From Pedobacter frigiditerrae (GTDB lineage Bacteria; Bacteroidota; Bacteroidia; Sphingobacteriales; Sphingobacteriaceae), in contig NZ_JAVTSS010000002.1 in NCBI RefSeq assembly GCF_032678705.1, forward strand, positions 1,550,001 to 1,614,000: 64,000 bases of DNA. Reading direction: 5' to 3'. The translations under genes were made by a program, and so were the position numbers. Below, in pieces: positions 17,686 to 26,939 of the stretch; positions within the stretch are counted from its first letter, which is position 1, and each line of letters starts with the position of its first letter. A model generated the notes under the pieces. That model was not told the DNA's origin, did no database searches, and saw only the letters and a program-made list of their open reading frames with translations.

Positions 17686-18876
17686 ATGTCCGAAATCATA
17701 GAAACTCCAGTTTTACAAGATTCTTTTCAAGACCATCCTTACAGCAAGAAAAGAGTAAGACTAGCGGTTTCTTTATTCTATTTCGGACAAGGAATTGTTT
17801 TTGCCTCTTGGGCAAGTCGTATTCCTGATTTAAAAGCATCAATGCAACTTTCAGATGCAGCATTAGGGAGCATTTTGTTAGCATTACCCGTTGGACAATT
17901 GTTAACCATGCCCATCTCTGGTAGGTTAACCACCATTTTTGGTAGCAGAAGAATGTTAACTATTGCAACACCTCTTTATGCCTTAGCACTAACTTTCATA
18001 GGCTTGGCAACTGCGGGTTGGCAATTGGCTTTATGTCTTTTTCTATTTGGCGTAACGGGAAATTTATGCAACATCGCTTTAAATACACAAGGCGTTTCTG
18101 GCGAAAAGTATTATGGTAAACCCATCATGACTTCCTTTCATGGCGCTTGGAGTGTTGGTGGTTTTTCAGGAGCTTTAATTGGCTTATTAATGATTAACCT
18201 TGAGCTTTCTCCCTACATTCACTTTTGCATTATTGCCTTATTGGCTTGGATGCATATTACCATTAATTATCGTTATTTGTTAGGCGGACAAAAACCAACA
18301 ACCACAGAGAAACCAAAACTGTTTACAAAACCCCAAGGCGTATTGGTGCAATTAGGTATTATAGGTTTTTGTAGCATGGCCACAGAAGGAGCAATGTTCG
18401 ATTGGAGTGGGGTTTATTTTAAGGATATAGTAAAAGCGCCACAAGCCTTAGTCATTTTAGGTTATACTTCCTTTATGATCATGATGGCTACCGGAAGGTT
18501 TTTAGGCGATAAAGTAATCACAAAATATGGCAGAAAAAGATTATTACAAGTAAGTGGTGTAATTATCTCTATTGGCATGTTTACTTCTGTTATTTTCCCA
18601 TTTTTAATCCCATCGGTATTTGGGTTTATGCTGGTTGGTATTGGTGTTTCTGGTATTGTGCCTATGGTTTATAGCATTGCAGGTACAAATACCAAAGTTT
18701 CTCCAGGCATTGCAATTGCAATGGTTTCTGGTGTCAGTTATTTTGGTTTTTTAATGGGTCCGCCTCTAATTGGTTACATTTCTGCATTATCTAGTTTGCG
18801 TTATTCTTATGCGGTTATCGGCTGTTTTGGGATTTTAATTACAGCTATTGTGGCCAAAATTAGTGCGATTAAATAA
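17686..18876 (+). CDS. MFS transporter, YbjJ/FucP-like
   Basis: 396 aa inner-membrane protein with about 12 transmembrane helices. The N-terminal half begins RLAVSLFYFGQGIVFASWAS, IPDLKASMQLSDAALGSILL and carries the MFS loop motif as GRLTTIFGSRRM; the second half carries GRFLGDKVITKYGRKR. FHGAWSVGGFSGALIG is typical of the YbjJ-like branch. The substrate is unknown (family members handle sugars or small metabolites). The ATG at 17686 is preferred over the in-frame TTG at 17671. It stands alone, with repeats on both sides. Confidence 0.85.
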   Translation: MSEIIETPVLQDSFQDHPYSKKRVRLAVSLFYFGQGIVFASWASRIPDLKASMQLSDAALGSILLALPVGQLLTMPISGRLTTIFGSRRMLTIATPLYALALTFIGLATAGWQLALCLFLFGVTGNLCNIALNTQGVSGEKYYGKPIMTSFHGAWSVGGFSGALIGLLMINLELSPYIHFCIIALLAWMHITINYRYLLGGQKPTTTEKPKLFTKPQGVLVQLGIIGFCSMATEGAMFDWSGVYFKDIVKAPQALVILGYTSFMIMMATGRFLGDKVITKYGRKRLLQVSGVIISIGMFTSVIFPFLIPSVFGFMLVGIGVSGIVPMVYSIAGTNTKVSPGIAIAMVSGVSYFGFLMGPPLIGYISALSSLRYSYAVIGCFGILITAIVAKISAIK

Positions 18877-18933
18877 GAATTGAGTAGAGCGAATTGAGAT
18901 TAGGGTTTGAAAAACAATGGCAGTGGTTTTTGG

Positions 18934-19208
18934 CTTCCCGATAGCTATCGGGAGCAGCCCTGCTATACGCTACAAATTTTGCTTGTTGGTCTTCGACTAC
19001 GCTCAGACTGACAACAACCAAAATTTTCGCTGCTATCAGGTTTATTTAACAAAGTGAGGGGTTCTTGGCAGCTTGCAACCCTAAATAGTAGCAAAAACAG
19101 AAGTTCAATAAACGGGATAGCAGCGGAAATACTTTTATGTCATCCTGAGCGAGCTTGCACTGAGCGAAGACGAAGTGAAGGACATAAAAGATTGCAGCGA
19201 ATAGCCTG
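18934..19208. repeat. long structured dispersed element
   Basis: Gene-free and rich in hairpins: TCCCGATAGCTATCGGGA (18,935-18,952), CGACTACGCTCAGACTGAC, TTTTATGTC / GACATAAAA flanking a GTCATCCTGAGCGAGC-type block (about 19,134-19,191), and repeated GATAGCAGCGG / GCTGCTAT words. It looks like a composite intergenic repeat or a non-coding RNA locus. A related fragment is visible around 9,195-9,240. The remainder of 18,877-19,273 shows nothing else. Confidence 0.5.
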
Positions 19209-19273
19209 ACTAACTTTAATTTGATTACTGCAATTGCTTTTCTAATTATCGATATCCTGTTATTATTAGGTAC

Positions 19274-19305
19274 AAAAAAGCCCTTTAATCTTTCGACTAA
19301 AGGGC
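19274..19305 (-). terminator. terminator of the efflux operon
   Basis: GCCCTTTA (19280-19287) / TAAAGGGC (19298-19305); on the minus strand the stem is followed by six T (A-run 19274-19279). It lies 24 bp past the stop of the RND gene. Confidence 0.85.
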
Positions 19306-19328
19306 CAGGTTATTTGTGTTTTACATAA

Positions 19329-22300
19329 TTAGTGAGTTGGTTCTTCTGCTGTTTTTGCAAAAGTATCAACAGGCGCTGGTTTTTTCTTGAACCAACCTTT
19401 AATAGCTCTTGAGTTTTTATCCATTACGATATACATACAAGGAACAAGAATTAAGGTTAAGAAAGTTGCGAAACTTAAACCGAAAATCATAGTCCATGAT
19501 AGTGGTCCCCAGAAAGCAACGTTATCACCACCAAAGTATAAATGCGGATTTAACTCTGTAAACAACTTCACGAAGTCGATATTTAAACCTACTGCTAATG
19601 GAATTAAGCCCAGCATTGTTGCTGTTGCCGTTAATAACACTGGAGTCATACGAGTACGGCCAGCTTCAATAACTGCATCCTTAACTGTTGCACCTTGGCT
19701 AATTAGAAGTTCAGTAAACTCTACCAACAAGATACCGTTACGAACAACAATACCTACTAAGGCAACAATACCAAGCATAGACATCATTACAGAGAATGGC
19801 ATGTTAAATAAAATACATCCACCCAGTACTCCAATTAAACTAAATAACACCTCAACCAAAATGATAATTGGCTTGCTGATAGAGTTAAATTGCGTAACTA
19901 AAATGATTAGGATTAAACCAATTGCAGTTAAAAACGCTGTTCCTAAGAATCCCATTGTTTCTGCTTGTTCTTCTTGGTCACCTGCCATTTTAATTTCTAC
20001 ACCATTTGGTTTTTTAAACTGGGCAACTTCTTGGGCAACATTCCCCACAACTTGATTTGCATTATATTCTCCCAAAACATTCGACGAAAGAATAATGATT
20101 CTCTTTTGTTGTTTACGTTTAATACCACCATAAGTGTTTACATAATCTATAGTTGCAAAAGATGAAATTGGAACCTGTCTAATTTGACCACCCATAGCCA
20201 TATCTCTATAGGTCATTTTAGTATTTCTCAATACTTCAATGTTATTTTTCTGCTCATCTTTTGAACGAATATTGATTTCGTAATCTTCATTATCATCTCT
20301 AAACTTAGAAGCCTCTACACCAAATAATGCAAAACGAAGATTTGTAGCAATGTCTTGAGTTAAAATACCTTCTCTGTTTGCTCTTTCTCTATCAATATCA
20401 AAAACGATTTCTGGTTTATTGTTCTGGAAATCTGATTTTAACTCTTCAACACCAGCGATTTGTTTACCAACTAAGTATTTTTTTAATCTTTCTGAAGTGC
20501 TTACAATTGAATCTAAATTATCACCAGTTATCTCAATACTAATCGGTTTCGCTGTTGGCGGACCACCTTGTTCTTGTGCTACAGAAATTTCAGCTCCAGG
20601 AATTCCTTTTACGGCATCTCTAATTTTACCCAAATAATCAGATGTATTTACACCATTTCTTTTACCAAACTCAACAAAGGCAACAGTAACTTTTCCTTTG
20701 TTAGGATATTCACCCTGATCTTCATCTTGAGGGTCGGTAACACCTTTAGTAACATTAGAAATGATAGAAGTTACTACAGGGTCAACTTTTCCATCTTTAG
20801 AAAGCACACTGGTTACTTTTTGCTCAACCTTTCTAACTACTTCGTTGGTATAAGCTTGATCAGTACCAACTGGTAAGCCAACATACACATAAACAAAGTT
20901 AGGGTCAGCTGATGGGAAAAATATTACTTTTTGTCTGCCACTTATTACAAGTACCACGAATAAGATAATTGTACCAAAGAACAAACCGAATGTTCCCCAA
21001 ATTAATTTTTTAGGGTGCTCTACTGCCCAATGTAATACTTTTACATATTTGTCTTGAAATGCTGGCCAGATTCTGTTTTGGAATGTTTTAACCGCATTTT
21101 CTAAGAAGAAATGATTTAGTAAATAAATGATGATGATGAACACCATAAAGTTCCCTAAACCAAAACTTCCAGCCATTAAACCAATTGCATAGGCCACAAC
21201 AGTAATTACGCCTAAAATGATAACTGTTTTACTCGTTTTCTTGTCAAAAGTTGGTTTTTTATTAGCCGAATGGTCATCGTGCTCCATGAAATCAACCGCA
21301 AAAACTGGGTTAATGATATAAGCAACAATTAGTGAAGCAAACAAAGTTACAATTAGAGTTAAGGGTAAGAAATACATGAACTTACCGATAATTCCAGGCC
21401 AGAATAATAAAGGGAAGAATGGTGCTAATGTGGTTAATGTTCCAGAAAATACTGGTACAAATACTTCCCCGGCAGCCATTTTAGCAGCTTTAACAATTGG
21501 CACTTTTCCATTATCAAAAATACGGTGTGTATTTTCAATTACCACAATGGCATCATCTACTACAATTCCCAGTCCTAGTAAGAAGGAGAAGAGTACAATC
21601 ATATTCATGGTAAAACTGAAGCCCATTATGCTTCCTAGTACAGGCATAAATAAGAATGCGATGAACATAGAGAGTGGCACAGACAAGGCAACGAAAATTG
21701 CATTTTTAACGCCCATAAAGAACATTAAAATGATGGTAACCAAGATAAAACCAATGATAATGGTATTGATCAAATCATGTAAGGTTACACGTGTTTGATC
21801 AGATTGATCACCAGTAACTTTTATTTCCAAGCTTTTAGGCAAGGAGTTTTCCTTCATGTCTTTAATGATTGCATTAATTTTATCTGAAGCTTCAATTAAG
21901 TTTTGGCCAGCACGTTTTTTAACGTTCAACGTAATTACGTTTTTGCCAGCTAAACGGGCATAACTGGTTTGCTCTTTAAATGCATCTTTTACTTCAGCAA
22001 TATCTCTTAAATATACAGCAGCACCAGTTGGTGTTTTTATAACCAAATTGGAGATTTGCTCAGCATTTTTAAACTCTTTTTTAATGTTTAATGTACGGCG
22101 TAAACCATCCATTTTTACTGTACCACCTGAGGCAGTTACGTTTTCTTTTTGTATAGTATTATAAATGTCGTAGAAAGAAATTTGTGCTGCATTCATTTTA
22201 TTAATGTCTACAGTAATTTGAATTTCAGGGTCTAGCGCTCCTACAATGTCAACTCCAGAAATTTCTGGTAATGCTTCAACTTTGTCTTGTATATCATCTG

Positions 22301-22790
22301 CATACTCTTTTAATTTTTTCAAATCAAAATTACCCGAGATGTTTAAATACATAATCGGTAAATCAGCAAGGTTGATATCCTGTACCGTTGGATCATCAGG
22401 TAAATCACTTGGTAAATCAGTTTTAGCTTTGTCTACAGCATCTTTTACACGCTGTTTAGCATCTTTAATATCTACGTCAGTACCAAATTCAGCAGTAATG
22501 ATCGAAAAATCCTGATAAGAGTTTGAAGTGATCTTCTTTAATCCTTGCGTTCCTTTGATTTGTTTCTCCAGTTGTTTGGTTACCAAGGTCTCCATGTTTT
22601 GTGGAGAAGTACCTGGGTATACAGTTTGTACGAAAATTTTCGGAATGATTACCTCTGGAAAATTCTCTTTTGGAGTAGAGTTATAGGCAAATATACCAGC
22701 TATGGTAATCATTATGGTAATGATATAAATAGCGGTTTTGTTATCTATAGCCCAACTCGATGGTTTAAACTCTTTGTTAACGTCTTTCAT
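19329..22790 (-). CDS. RND-family efflux permease (AcrB/HAE1 type)
   Basis: 1153 aa proton-driven inner-membrane transporter. N-terminal helix AIYIITIMITIAGIFAYNS, PEVIIPKIFVQTVYPGTSPQ, then the TM2-TM6 block with GLGIVVDDAIVVIENTHRIF (TM4 Asp pair) and a second TM block (FSVMMSMLGIVALVGIVVRN, then RTRMTPVLLTATATMLGLIP). Two large periplasmic loops (porter domain) lie between. It is slightly longer than AcrB because of an extra cytoplasmic/TM insert around residues 500-560. It is the last gene of the tetR-tolC-mfp-rnd operon and should form a tripartite pump with the two genes upstream. Drug or metabolite specificity cannot be read from the sequence. Confidence 0.93.
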   Translation of the reverse strand: MKDVNKEFKPSSWAIDNKTAIYIITIMITIAGIFAYNSTPKENFPEVIIPKIFVQTVYPGTSPQNMETLVTKQLEKQIKGTQGLKKITSNSYQDFSIITAEFGTDVDIKDAKQRVKDAVDKAKTDLPSDLPDDPTVQDINLADLPIMYLNISGNFDLKKLKEYADDIQDKVEALPEISGVDIVGALDPEIQITVDINKMNAAQISFYDIYNTIQKENVTASGGTVKMDGLRRTLNIKKEFKNAEQISNLVIKTPTGAAVYLRDIAEVKDAFKEQTSYARLAGKNVITLNVKKRAGQNLIEASDKINAIIKDMKENSLPKSLEIKVTGDQSDQTRVTLHDLINTIIIGFILVTIILMFFMGVKNAIFVALSVPLSMFIAFLFMPVLGSIMGFSFTMNMIVLFSFLLGLGIVVDDAIVVIENTHRIFDNGKVPIVKAAKMAAGEVFVPVFSGTLTTLAPFFPLLFWPGIIGKFMYFLPLTLIVTLFASLIVAYIINPVFAVDFMEHDDHSANKKPTFDKKTSKTVIILGVITVVAYAIGLMAGSFGLGNFMVFIIIIYLLNHFFLENAVKTFQNRIWPAFQDKYVKVLHWAVEHPKKLIWGTFGLFFGTIILFVVLVISGRQKVIFFPSADPNFVYVYVGLPVGTDQAYTNEVVRKVEQKVTSVLSKDGKVDPVVTSIISNVTKGVTDPQDEDQGEYPNKGKVTVAFVEFGKRNGVNTSDYLGKIRDAVKGIPGAEISVAQEQGGPPTAKPISIEITGDNLDSIVSTSERLKKYLVGKQIAGVEELKSDFQNNKPEIVFDIDRERANREGILTQDIATNLRFALFGVEASKFRDDNEDYEINIRSKDEQKNNIEVLRNTKMTYRDMAMGGQIRQVPISSFATIDYVNTYGGIKRKQQKRIIILSSNVLGEYNANQVVGNVAQEVAQFKKPNGVEIKMAGDQEEQAETMGFLGTAFLTAIGLILIILVTQFNSISKPIIILVEVLFSLIGVLGGCILFNMPFSVMMSMLGIVALVGIVVRNGILLVEFTELLISQGATVKDAVIEAGRTRMTPVLLTATATMLGLIPLAVGLNIDFVKLFTELNPHLYFGGDNVAFWGPLSWTMIFGLSFATFLTLILVPCMYIVMDKNSRAIKGWFKKKPAPVDTFAKTAEEPTH

Positions 22791-22810
22791 TTTTTATATA
22801 ATTTGAGAGA

Positions 22811-22850
22811 CTAATTAGCTCATTAGCAAATTAGCCGATTAGCTAATTAA
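22811..22850. repeat. ATTAGC/GCTAAT short repeat array
   Basis: Four to five ATTAGC-type units in a row (CTAATTAGCTCATTAGC, AAATTAGCCGATTAGCTAAT) in the gap between the MFP and RND genes. A similar array lies at 26,934-26,968 between the TMEM175-like gene and murB. Confidence 0.6.
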
Positions 22851-23932
22851 TATTTAACTGGGTCTCCTTCGTTCAGGTCATCCACTCCGGTAACAACAAC
22901 TTTATCGCCTTCTTTTAAACCCGACAAGATTTCGCTTTTACCTTCAATTGTTCTTCCAACGGTAACTGTAACTCGCTGTGCCTTTCCATTAATTACAGCA
23001 ATTACATATTTGCCATTTTCTGCATTTTGAATTGCATTAACAGGGATTGTTATCGCCTTAGGGTTTTTATAATCTACAACTTTTAATACCGATATCATAT
23101 TTGCACGATATTTTTTGTTCGAAGGTAAAACTACCTCGATGTTAAAACTGCGTGAAGCAGGGTCAACTATTCTAGCGGCAAAAGAAACTTTCGTGTTTAA
23201 ACTATCAGGAATGTCTGGGAAAATAACTTTTACATCATCTCCTTGGTCTATTTTGCCTAAATAAGCTTCAGCAACTTGTGCTTTAACTTTCAAAGAATTG
23301 GCGTTAATAACTCTAATTGCCGACATACCTGGGCTTGCAGCTCCACCTACCTTTAAGTCCATTTGTTCAACGGTTCCAGAGATAGGAGATTTAATCTTGT
23401 ACATAGCTTGTTGAGACCTTAAAACATTCATTTGACGTTCTAATCCTTCTTTCTGCGTCTTTGCATTCAGATACTGAACTTCAGTTCCAATTTTTTGATC
23501 CCAAAGATTTTTTTGGCGATTGAATAAGTTATTAGCTAAATCTATTTGAGTTTGTAATTGAGCCATGCTTTGGCGTAAAACATTATCGTCAATTTGAGCT
23601 AAAACTTGCCCTTTGCCAACATTTTGACCAATTTTTACATAAACTGCAGTAACAATGCCTTGCATTTCTGGATTAACCAAAACGTTTTGTTCTGCATCAA
23701 CCCTACCTTGTATCTCTATGTAATTGTTAAAAGGTGCAGTTTTAACATCATAAACCGTTACATCTTTTGTAGCTAATGAGTCTTTACCTACTGTTGCTTC
23801 TAATTTTGCAATTGAAGCATCCAATTCTGAACGCTGTTTTTTTAATTCTGCTAATTCAGCTTTTGGGTCCTTTTTCTCAGAAGAACAAGCCGCTAAAAAT
23901 GCGATGGCTGCTATAAATAATATTCTTTTCAT
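22847..23932 (-). CDS. RND periplasmic adaptor (membrane fusion protein)
   Basis: 361 aa lipoprotein (lipobox FLAAC, Cys at about residue 16) that bridges the RND permease and the TolC-like channel. The order is a short coiled coil (DPKAELAELKKQRSELDASI), lipoyl half-motifs (IEIQGRVDAEQNVLVNPEMQ and IKSPISGTVEQMDLKVGGAA), an alpha-hairpin (MAQLQTQIDLANNLFNRQKN), then beta-barrel and C-terminal domains (GRTIEGKSEILSGLKEGDKV). It lies 20 bp after tolC and 56 bp before the permease gene. Confidence 0.92.
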   Translation of the reverse strand: MKRILFIAAIAFLAACSSEKKDPKAELAELKKQRSELDASIAKLEATVGKDSLATKDVTVYDVKTAPFNNYIEIQGRVDAEQNVLVNPEMQGIVTAVYVKIGQNVGKGQVLAQIDDNVLRQSMAQLQTQIDLANNLFNRQKNLWDQKIGTEVQYLNAKTQKEGLERQMNVLRSQQAMYKIKSPISGTVEQMDLKVGGAASPGMSAIRVINANSLKVKAQVAEAYLGKIDQGDDVKVIFPDIPDSLNTKVSFAARIVDPASRSFNIEVVLPSNKKYRANMISVLKVVDYKNPKAITIPVNAIQNAENGKYVIAVINGKAQRVTVTVGRTIEGKSEILSGLKEGDKVVVTGVDDLNEGDPVKY

Positions 23933-23952
23933 TATAAATTTGTTTTGTAAGG

Positions 23953-25290
23953 TTAGTAGTTTATGTTTCCTAAAGCTTTATCAAGATTTACTTTGTTAAT
24001 CAGCATATCATATAAAGCGTTGATGTAATTATTTTGAGATTCTTTTAATGCAGTTTCGGCAGTTGTTACTTCTAAACTAGAACCAACACCTTGGTCGTAT
24101 TTGATTTTAGTTACACGCAATACTTCTTTAGCCAAATCCATATTCCTTTTTTGGTTTTCTAAAGATTGTTGACCGTTAAAATAAACAGTTTGCGCTTGAT
24201 TAACTTCTAAATTAATGGCATTCTGTAAGTTGATTAGTTCATTATCAGTTTTAAGCGATGCTAATTTCGCATTGCGAAGCTGATAAAGTTTTTGTCCGCC
24301 AGAAATTAAAGGAACCGAAAGTCTTAAACCAATCACCGTAGTTGGGAAACGAGTGTCATATAAGTTAGAGAACTTATCGTTTTGGAAGTTTGAAGAAGTG
24401 CTTCCAAAAGCACCTAAACTAGGTAAAAACAAGCTTTTGTAACGTTTAACGTCTAGCTCATTCAGTTTCTTTTGAGTTTGCAATAAAGAATATTCAATCC
24501 TTTTATTGAAGGCTTGACTATCGCCTAATACTGGACTTTTATCAATATTAACATTACTAATTTTATCGGTTAACGCTAGTTTACTGCCAATTGTCATTCC
24601 CATTTGAAACTTTAATAGGTTAACATTAAGGGCCAATAATCTAATTACGTTTTCACGTTCTGTCAATAAGTTGTTGTTTAATACGCTTAGCCTGTCAACA
24701 TCAATTTTCTCAACAAAACCATTTTTAAACATTTGCTCAGTATCGTTTAGTGATTTTTTTAAACGCTCTAAATTCGCATCGAGCAAAGCTAATTGCTCGT
24801 TGCTAACTAATACTGAATAATAGGCCTTGGTTACGGCCACTGCTGTTTCTATCCTGCTTCTGGTTGTGCTTTTAGTAGATAATTCTTTGTAAGTTCTAGA
24901 CGCTTTGAGGCCAACAAGGTAAGAGCCATCAAATAAAAGCTGGTTAATTTCTAAACCTACAGATGAGTTAAATTTCACACCAAACTTAACTGGAATTTGT
25001 GTGCCAGGTTGGCCAAAAACTTCTCCAGGTAATAAACTTGTAGGTACTTTCAAATAGTCTTGAAAACTTGCGTTGGCACTTACTTGTGGTAAGCCAATTC
25101 CAATTGTTTGTTTAACAGTGTTTATAGCTATTTGCTCATCTATTTTAGCATTTGTTATACTAACTTGATGGGTTTGTGCATACGCAATAGCTTCTTGTAA
25201 GCTAAAACTTGCTGTGGTGTCTTTTATTTGCGCTGTCGCTGGAATGGCTAAGCCCAAAAATAAGATGAAGATGTAAAGTTGATGTTTCAT
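23953..25290 (-). CDS. TolC-family outer-membrane efflux channel
   Basis: 445 aa with a signal peptide (cleavage near PATAQ, residue 21). It has two outer-membrane-efflux repeats: SLQEAIAYAQTHQVSITNAK and the second starting ALTDKISNVNIDKSP, with long amphipathic helices of the periplasmic tunnel (for example ALLDANLERLKKSLNDTEQM and EVTTAETALKESQNNYINAL). It should be the outer-membrane exit of the RND pump encoded downstream. Only 6 bp separate it from the tetR gene upstream. Confidence 0.92.
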   Translation of the reverse strand: MKHQLYIFILFLGLAIPATAQIKDTTASFSLQEAIAYAQTHQVSITNAKIDEQIAINTVKQTIGIGLPQVSANASFQDYLKVPTSLLPGEVFGQPGTQIPVKFGVKFNSSVGLEINQLLFDGSYLVGLKASRTYKELSTKSTTRSRIETAVAVTKAYYSVLVSNEQLALLDANLERLKKSLNDTEQMFKNGFVEKIDVDRLSVLNNNLLTERENVIRLLALNVNLLKFQMGMTIGSKLALTDKISNVNIDKSPVLGDSQAFNKRIEYSLLQTQKKLNELDVKRYKSLFLPSLGAFGSTSSNFQNDKFSNLYDTRFPTTVIGLRLSVPLISGGQKLYQLRNAKLASLKTDNELINLQNAINLEVNQAQTVYFNGQQSLENQKRNMDLAKEVLRVTKIKYDQGVGSSLEVTTAETALKESQNNYINALYDMLINKVNLDKALGNINY

Positions 25291-25296
25291 AAAGGT

Positions 25297-25917
25297 TTAT
25301 AATGCTTGCGACGATTGTTGTTTGTAATAATTAATTTTTTCTAATCCTGCATGGTTACAAATGCCATAAAGGAAATGCTCTGTTATTTCTGCCATCACCT
25401 GAGCAAGGTTATATTTTGCCATTTTATATTGGTCGTGTTGATTAAAAATTAAATCAACTTGGTCTAAACGCATTTGTGTTAAAATTTCTTTGTTAATCTC
25501 AGGGCGATAAAGTCCTTCGTTTACACCACGCTCAAGATTTACATAAATACATTTACCCAGTTTGTTTTCCTTAAACTCTCTAAAGTGCAACCAAGCTTTT
25601 GGATGATACTTTTGTAAATCATAAAATAGCTTAGGGTTCATTGTAGTCAATAACTCATTAATATTAGTTATGGCAAAAAATATTTCATGCACCGCATTTT
25701 CTGCACTCTTTGCACAAAAGTCCATTGTGCAATCTTGATTAGATAGCTTATCCTTTATCAGAATATTAACCAATTCATCTTTATCGCTAAAATGCTGATA
25801 AATGGTTTTCTTCGACATACCCAAGTGTTTGGCAATGTCATCCATGGTTACGCTTTTAAAACCGTATTGGCAAAAAAGCTTATCCGCCTCCTCAACTATA
25901 TATTCTTTAACTTCCAA
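25297..25917 (-). CDS. TetR/AcrR-family regulator of the efflux operon
   Basis: 206 aa. N-terminal HTH: FCQYGFKSVTMDDIAKHLGM, SKKTIYQHFSDKDELVN. The C-terminal ligand domain ends in a helix (MAEITEHFLYGICNHAGLEK). It is the first gene of the pump operon, 6 bp before tolC, so it probably represses its own operon until a pump substrate binds (inference from family behaviour). The start is a TTG (25915-25917) preceded at 5 nt by AAGGAG (25923-25928 on the minus strand), an unusually good Shine-Dalgarno for this phylum that supports the TTG. Confidence 0.9.
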   Translation of the reverse strand: MEVKEYIVEEADKLFCQYGFKSVTMDDIAKHLGMSKKTIYQHFSDKDELVNILIKDKLSNQDCTMDFCAKSAENAVHEIFFAITNINELLTTMNPKLFYDLQKYHPKAWLHFREFKENKLGKCIYVNLERGVNEGLYRPEINKEILTQMRLDQVDLIFNQHDQYKMAKYNLAQVMAEITEHFLYGICNHAGLEKINYYKQQSSQAL

Positions 25918-25922
25918 TTTTG

Positions 25923-25928
25923 CTCCTT
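25923..25928 (-). promoter_or_regulatory. Shine-Dalgarno sequence for a TTG start
   Basis: Minus-strand AAGGAG five bases before the TTG of the tetR gene. Most genes here lack such a site, so it decides the start. Confidence 0.6.
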
Positions 25929-25946
25929 AATTATTTTTAGTAAAAA

Positions 25947-26021
25947 CTAGCCCCAAATTTTTCTGATTAAAATTTCTATCTCCTCAGCTATTGTGGTTTC
26001 TACTTTATTATATTCCAACAT
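25947..26021 (-). CDS. micro-ORF 1, 24 aa, paralogous to micro-ORF 2
   Basis: ATG at 26019-26021, stop TAG at 25947-25949. The peptide starts MLEYNKVETT and ends in AEEIEILIRKIWG. The last dozen residues match those of the next micro-ORF (AEEIxILIRKxW), and both stop within a residue of the Trp. It lies 30 nt upstream of the efflux tetR gene on the same strand. The shared amphipathic helix pattern (acidic, then aliphatic, then RK-W) is kept while the N-terminal parts differ, which suggests selection on the peptide rather than only on DNA. Function unknown; leader peptide, signalling peptide or small membrane-active peptide are options. Confidence 0.5.
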   Translation of the reverse strand: MLEYNKVETTIAEEIEILIRKIWG

Positions 26022-26058
26022 AATCTTAAATGATGGAGCAAAACTATGGAAACTTTTT

Positions 26059-26130
26059 TTAATTCCAAAGTTTCCTGATTAAAATTTTAATCTCTTCTGC
26101 GAGCGTTAGCTCATTCTGTGTTGTTTCCAT
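26059..26130 (-). CDS. micro-ORF 2, 23 aa, paralogous to micro-ORF 1
   Basis: ATG at 26128-26130, stop TAA at 26059-26061. It begins METTQNELTL and ends AEEIKILIRKLWN. It is in tandem with micro-ORF 1, 37 bp upstream of it, on the same strand. No signal peptide and no cysteine. The rest of the 25,918-26,351 gap (the 220 bp before the TMEM175-like gene) shows no other feature I can support. Confidence 0.5.
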   Translation of the reverse strand: METTQNELTLAEEIKILIRKLWN

Positions 26131-26351
26131 GCTACAAAAAAAGATAAACCAACTGATTTGATATATGCTTTTTCGGTGAATTAAGGATTTGAGTAGGTGA
26201 AATAAGGGAGTTAAGAGTTGTGGGTTATGAGTTGCGAGTAATTTTCCAAAACAATAAATTATATTATAAATGGGATTTCTTTATCTTCGAAATTGATAAA
26301 AGTTATAACATATTAACCCATAACGGAGAACCCAGTAACCCATAGTATATT

Positions 26352-26939
26352 ATGAAAAAAGGAAGAATTGAAGCATTTAGCGATGGTGTGCTTGCCATAA
26401 TTATAACCATTATGGTATTGGAGTTAAAAGTTCCACATGGAGATTCTATAAAAGATTTAATGCCGTTGCTATTTGTCTTTCTTAGTTATGTTTTGAGCTT
26501 TATTTACGTAGGTATTTATTGGAACAATCATCATCACATGTTTATGGTGGTAAATAAAGTTAACGGTGCTGTGCTTTGGGCCAATTTGCATTTGTTGTTT
26601 TGGTTATCCATGATTCCTTTTGCCACAGCATGGATGGGAGAAAACCATTTCACTCCAGCACCAACAGCACTTTATGGCTTTGTGTTATTAATGAATGCAA
26701 TAGCTTATACCATTTTATCTATGATTTTGGTTAAGCATCATGGGGAAAATTCTTTGCTGTCAAGAGCCTTAGGAAGCGATTTTAAAGGGAAAATCTCCTT
26801 GGCATGTTACATCATCGCCATTCCTTGCGCCTTTATTCACACTTGGATTTCTGGAGCTTTATTTGTGTTAGTAGCATTACTTTGGTTAATTCCTGATAAG
26901 AGAATTGAAAGGGTTATTCACGAAGAAGAAATTAGCTAA
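26352..26939 (+). CDS. TMEM175-family (DUF1211) potassium-channel-like membrane protein
   Basis: 195 aa with about six transmembrane helices. The family signature RxxxFSD is present as RIEAFSDGVLAIIITIMVLE in helix 1, followed by LFVFLSYVLSFIYVGIYWNN and the conserved HHHMF. Bacterial TMEM175 proteins form tetrameric potassium channels; this function is taken from the family. It is in the inner membrane, monocistronic or co-transcribed with murB 40 bp downstream. Confidence 0.85.
   Translation: MKKGRIEAFSDGVLAIIITIMVLELKVPHGDSIKDLMPLLFVFLSYVLSFIYVGIYWNNHHHMFMVVNKVNGAVLWANLHLLFWLSMIPFATAWMGENHFTPAPTALYGFVLLMNAIAYTILSMILVKHHGENSLLSRALGSDFKGKISLACYIIAIPCAFIHTWISGALFVLVALLWLIPDKRIERVIHEEEIS

Noticed and set aside
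19387..20055. Long plus-strand ORF opposite the RND permease
   Set aside because: It is an antisense shadow of a full-length, motif-rich RND gene and shows no motif of its own.
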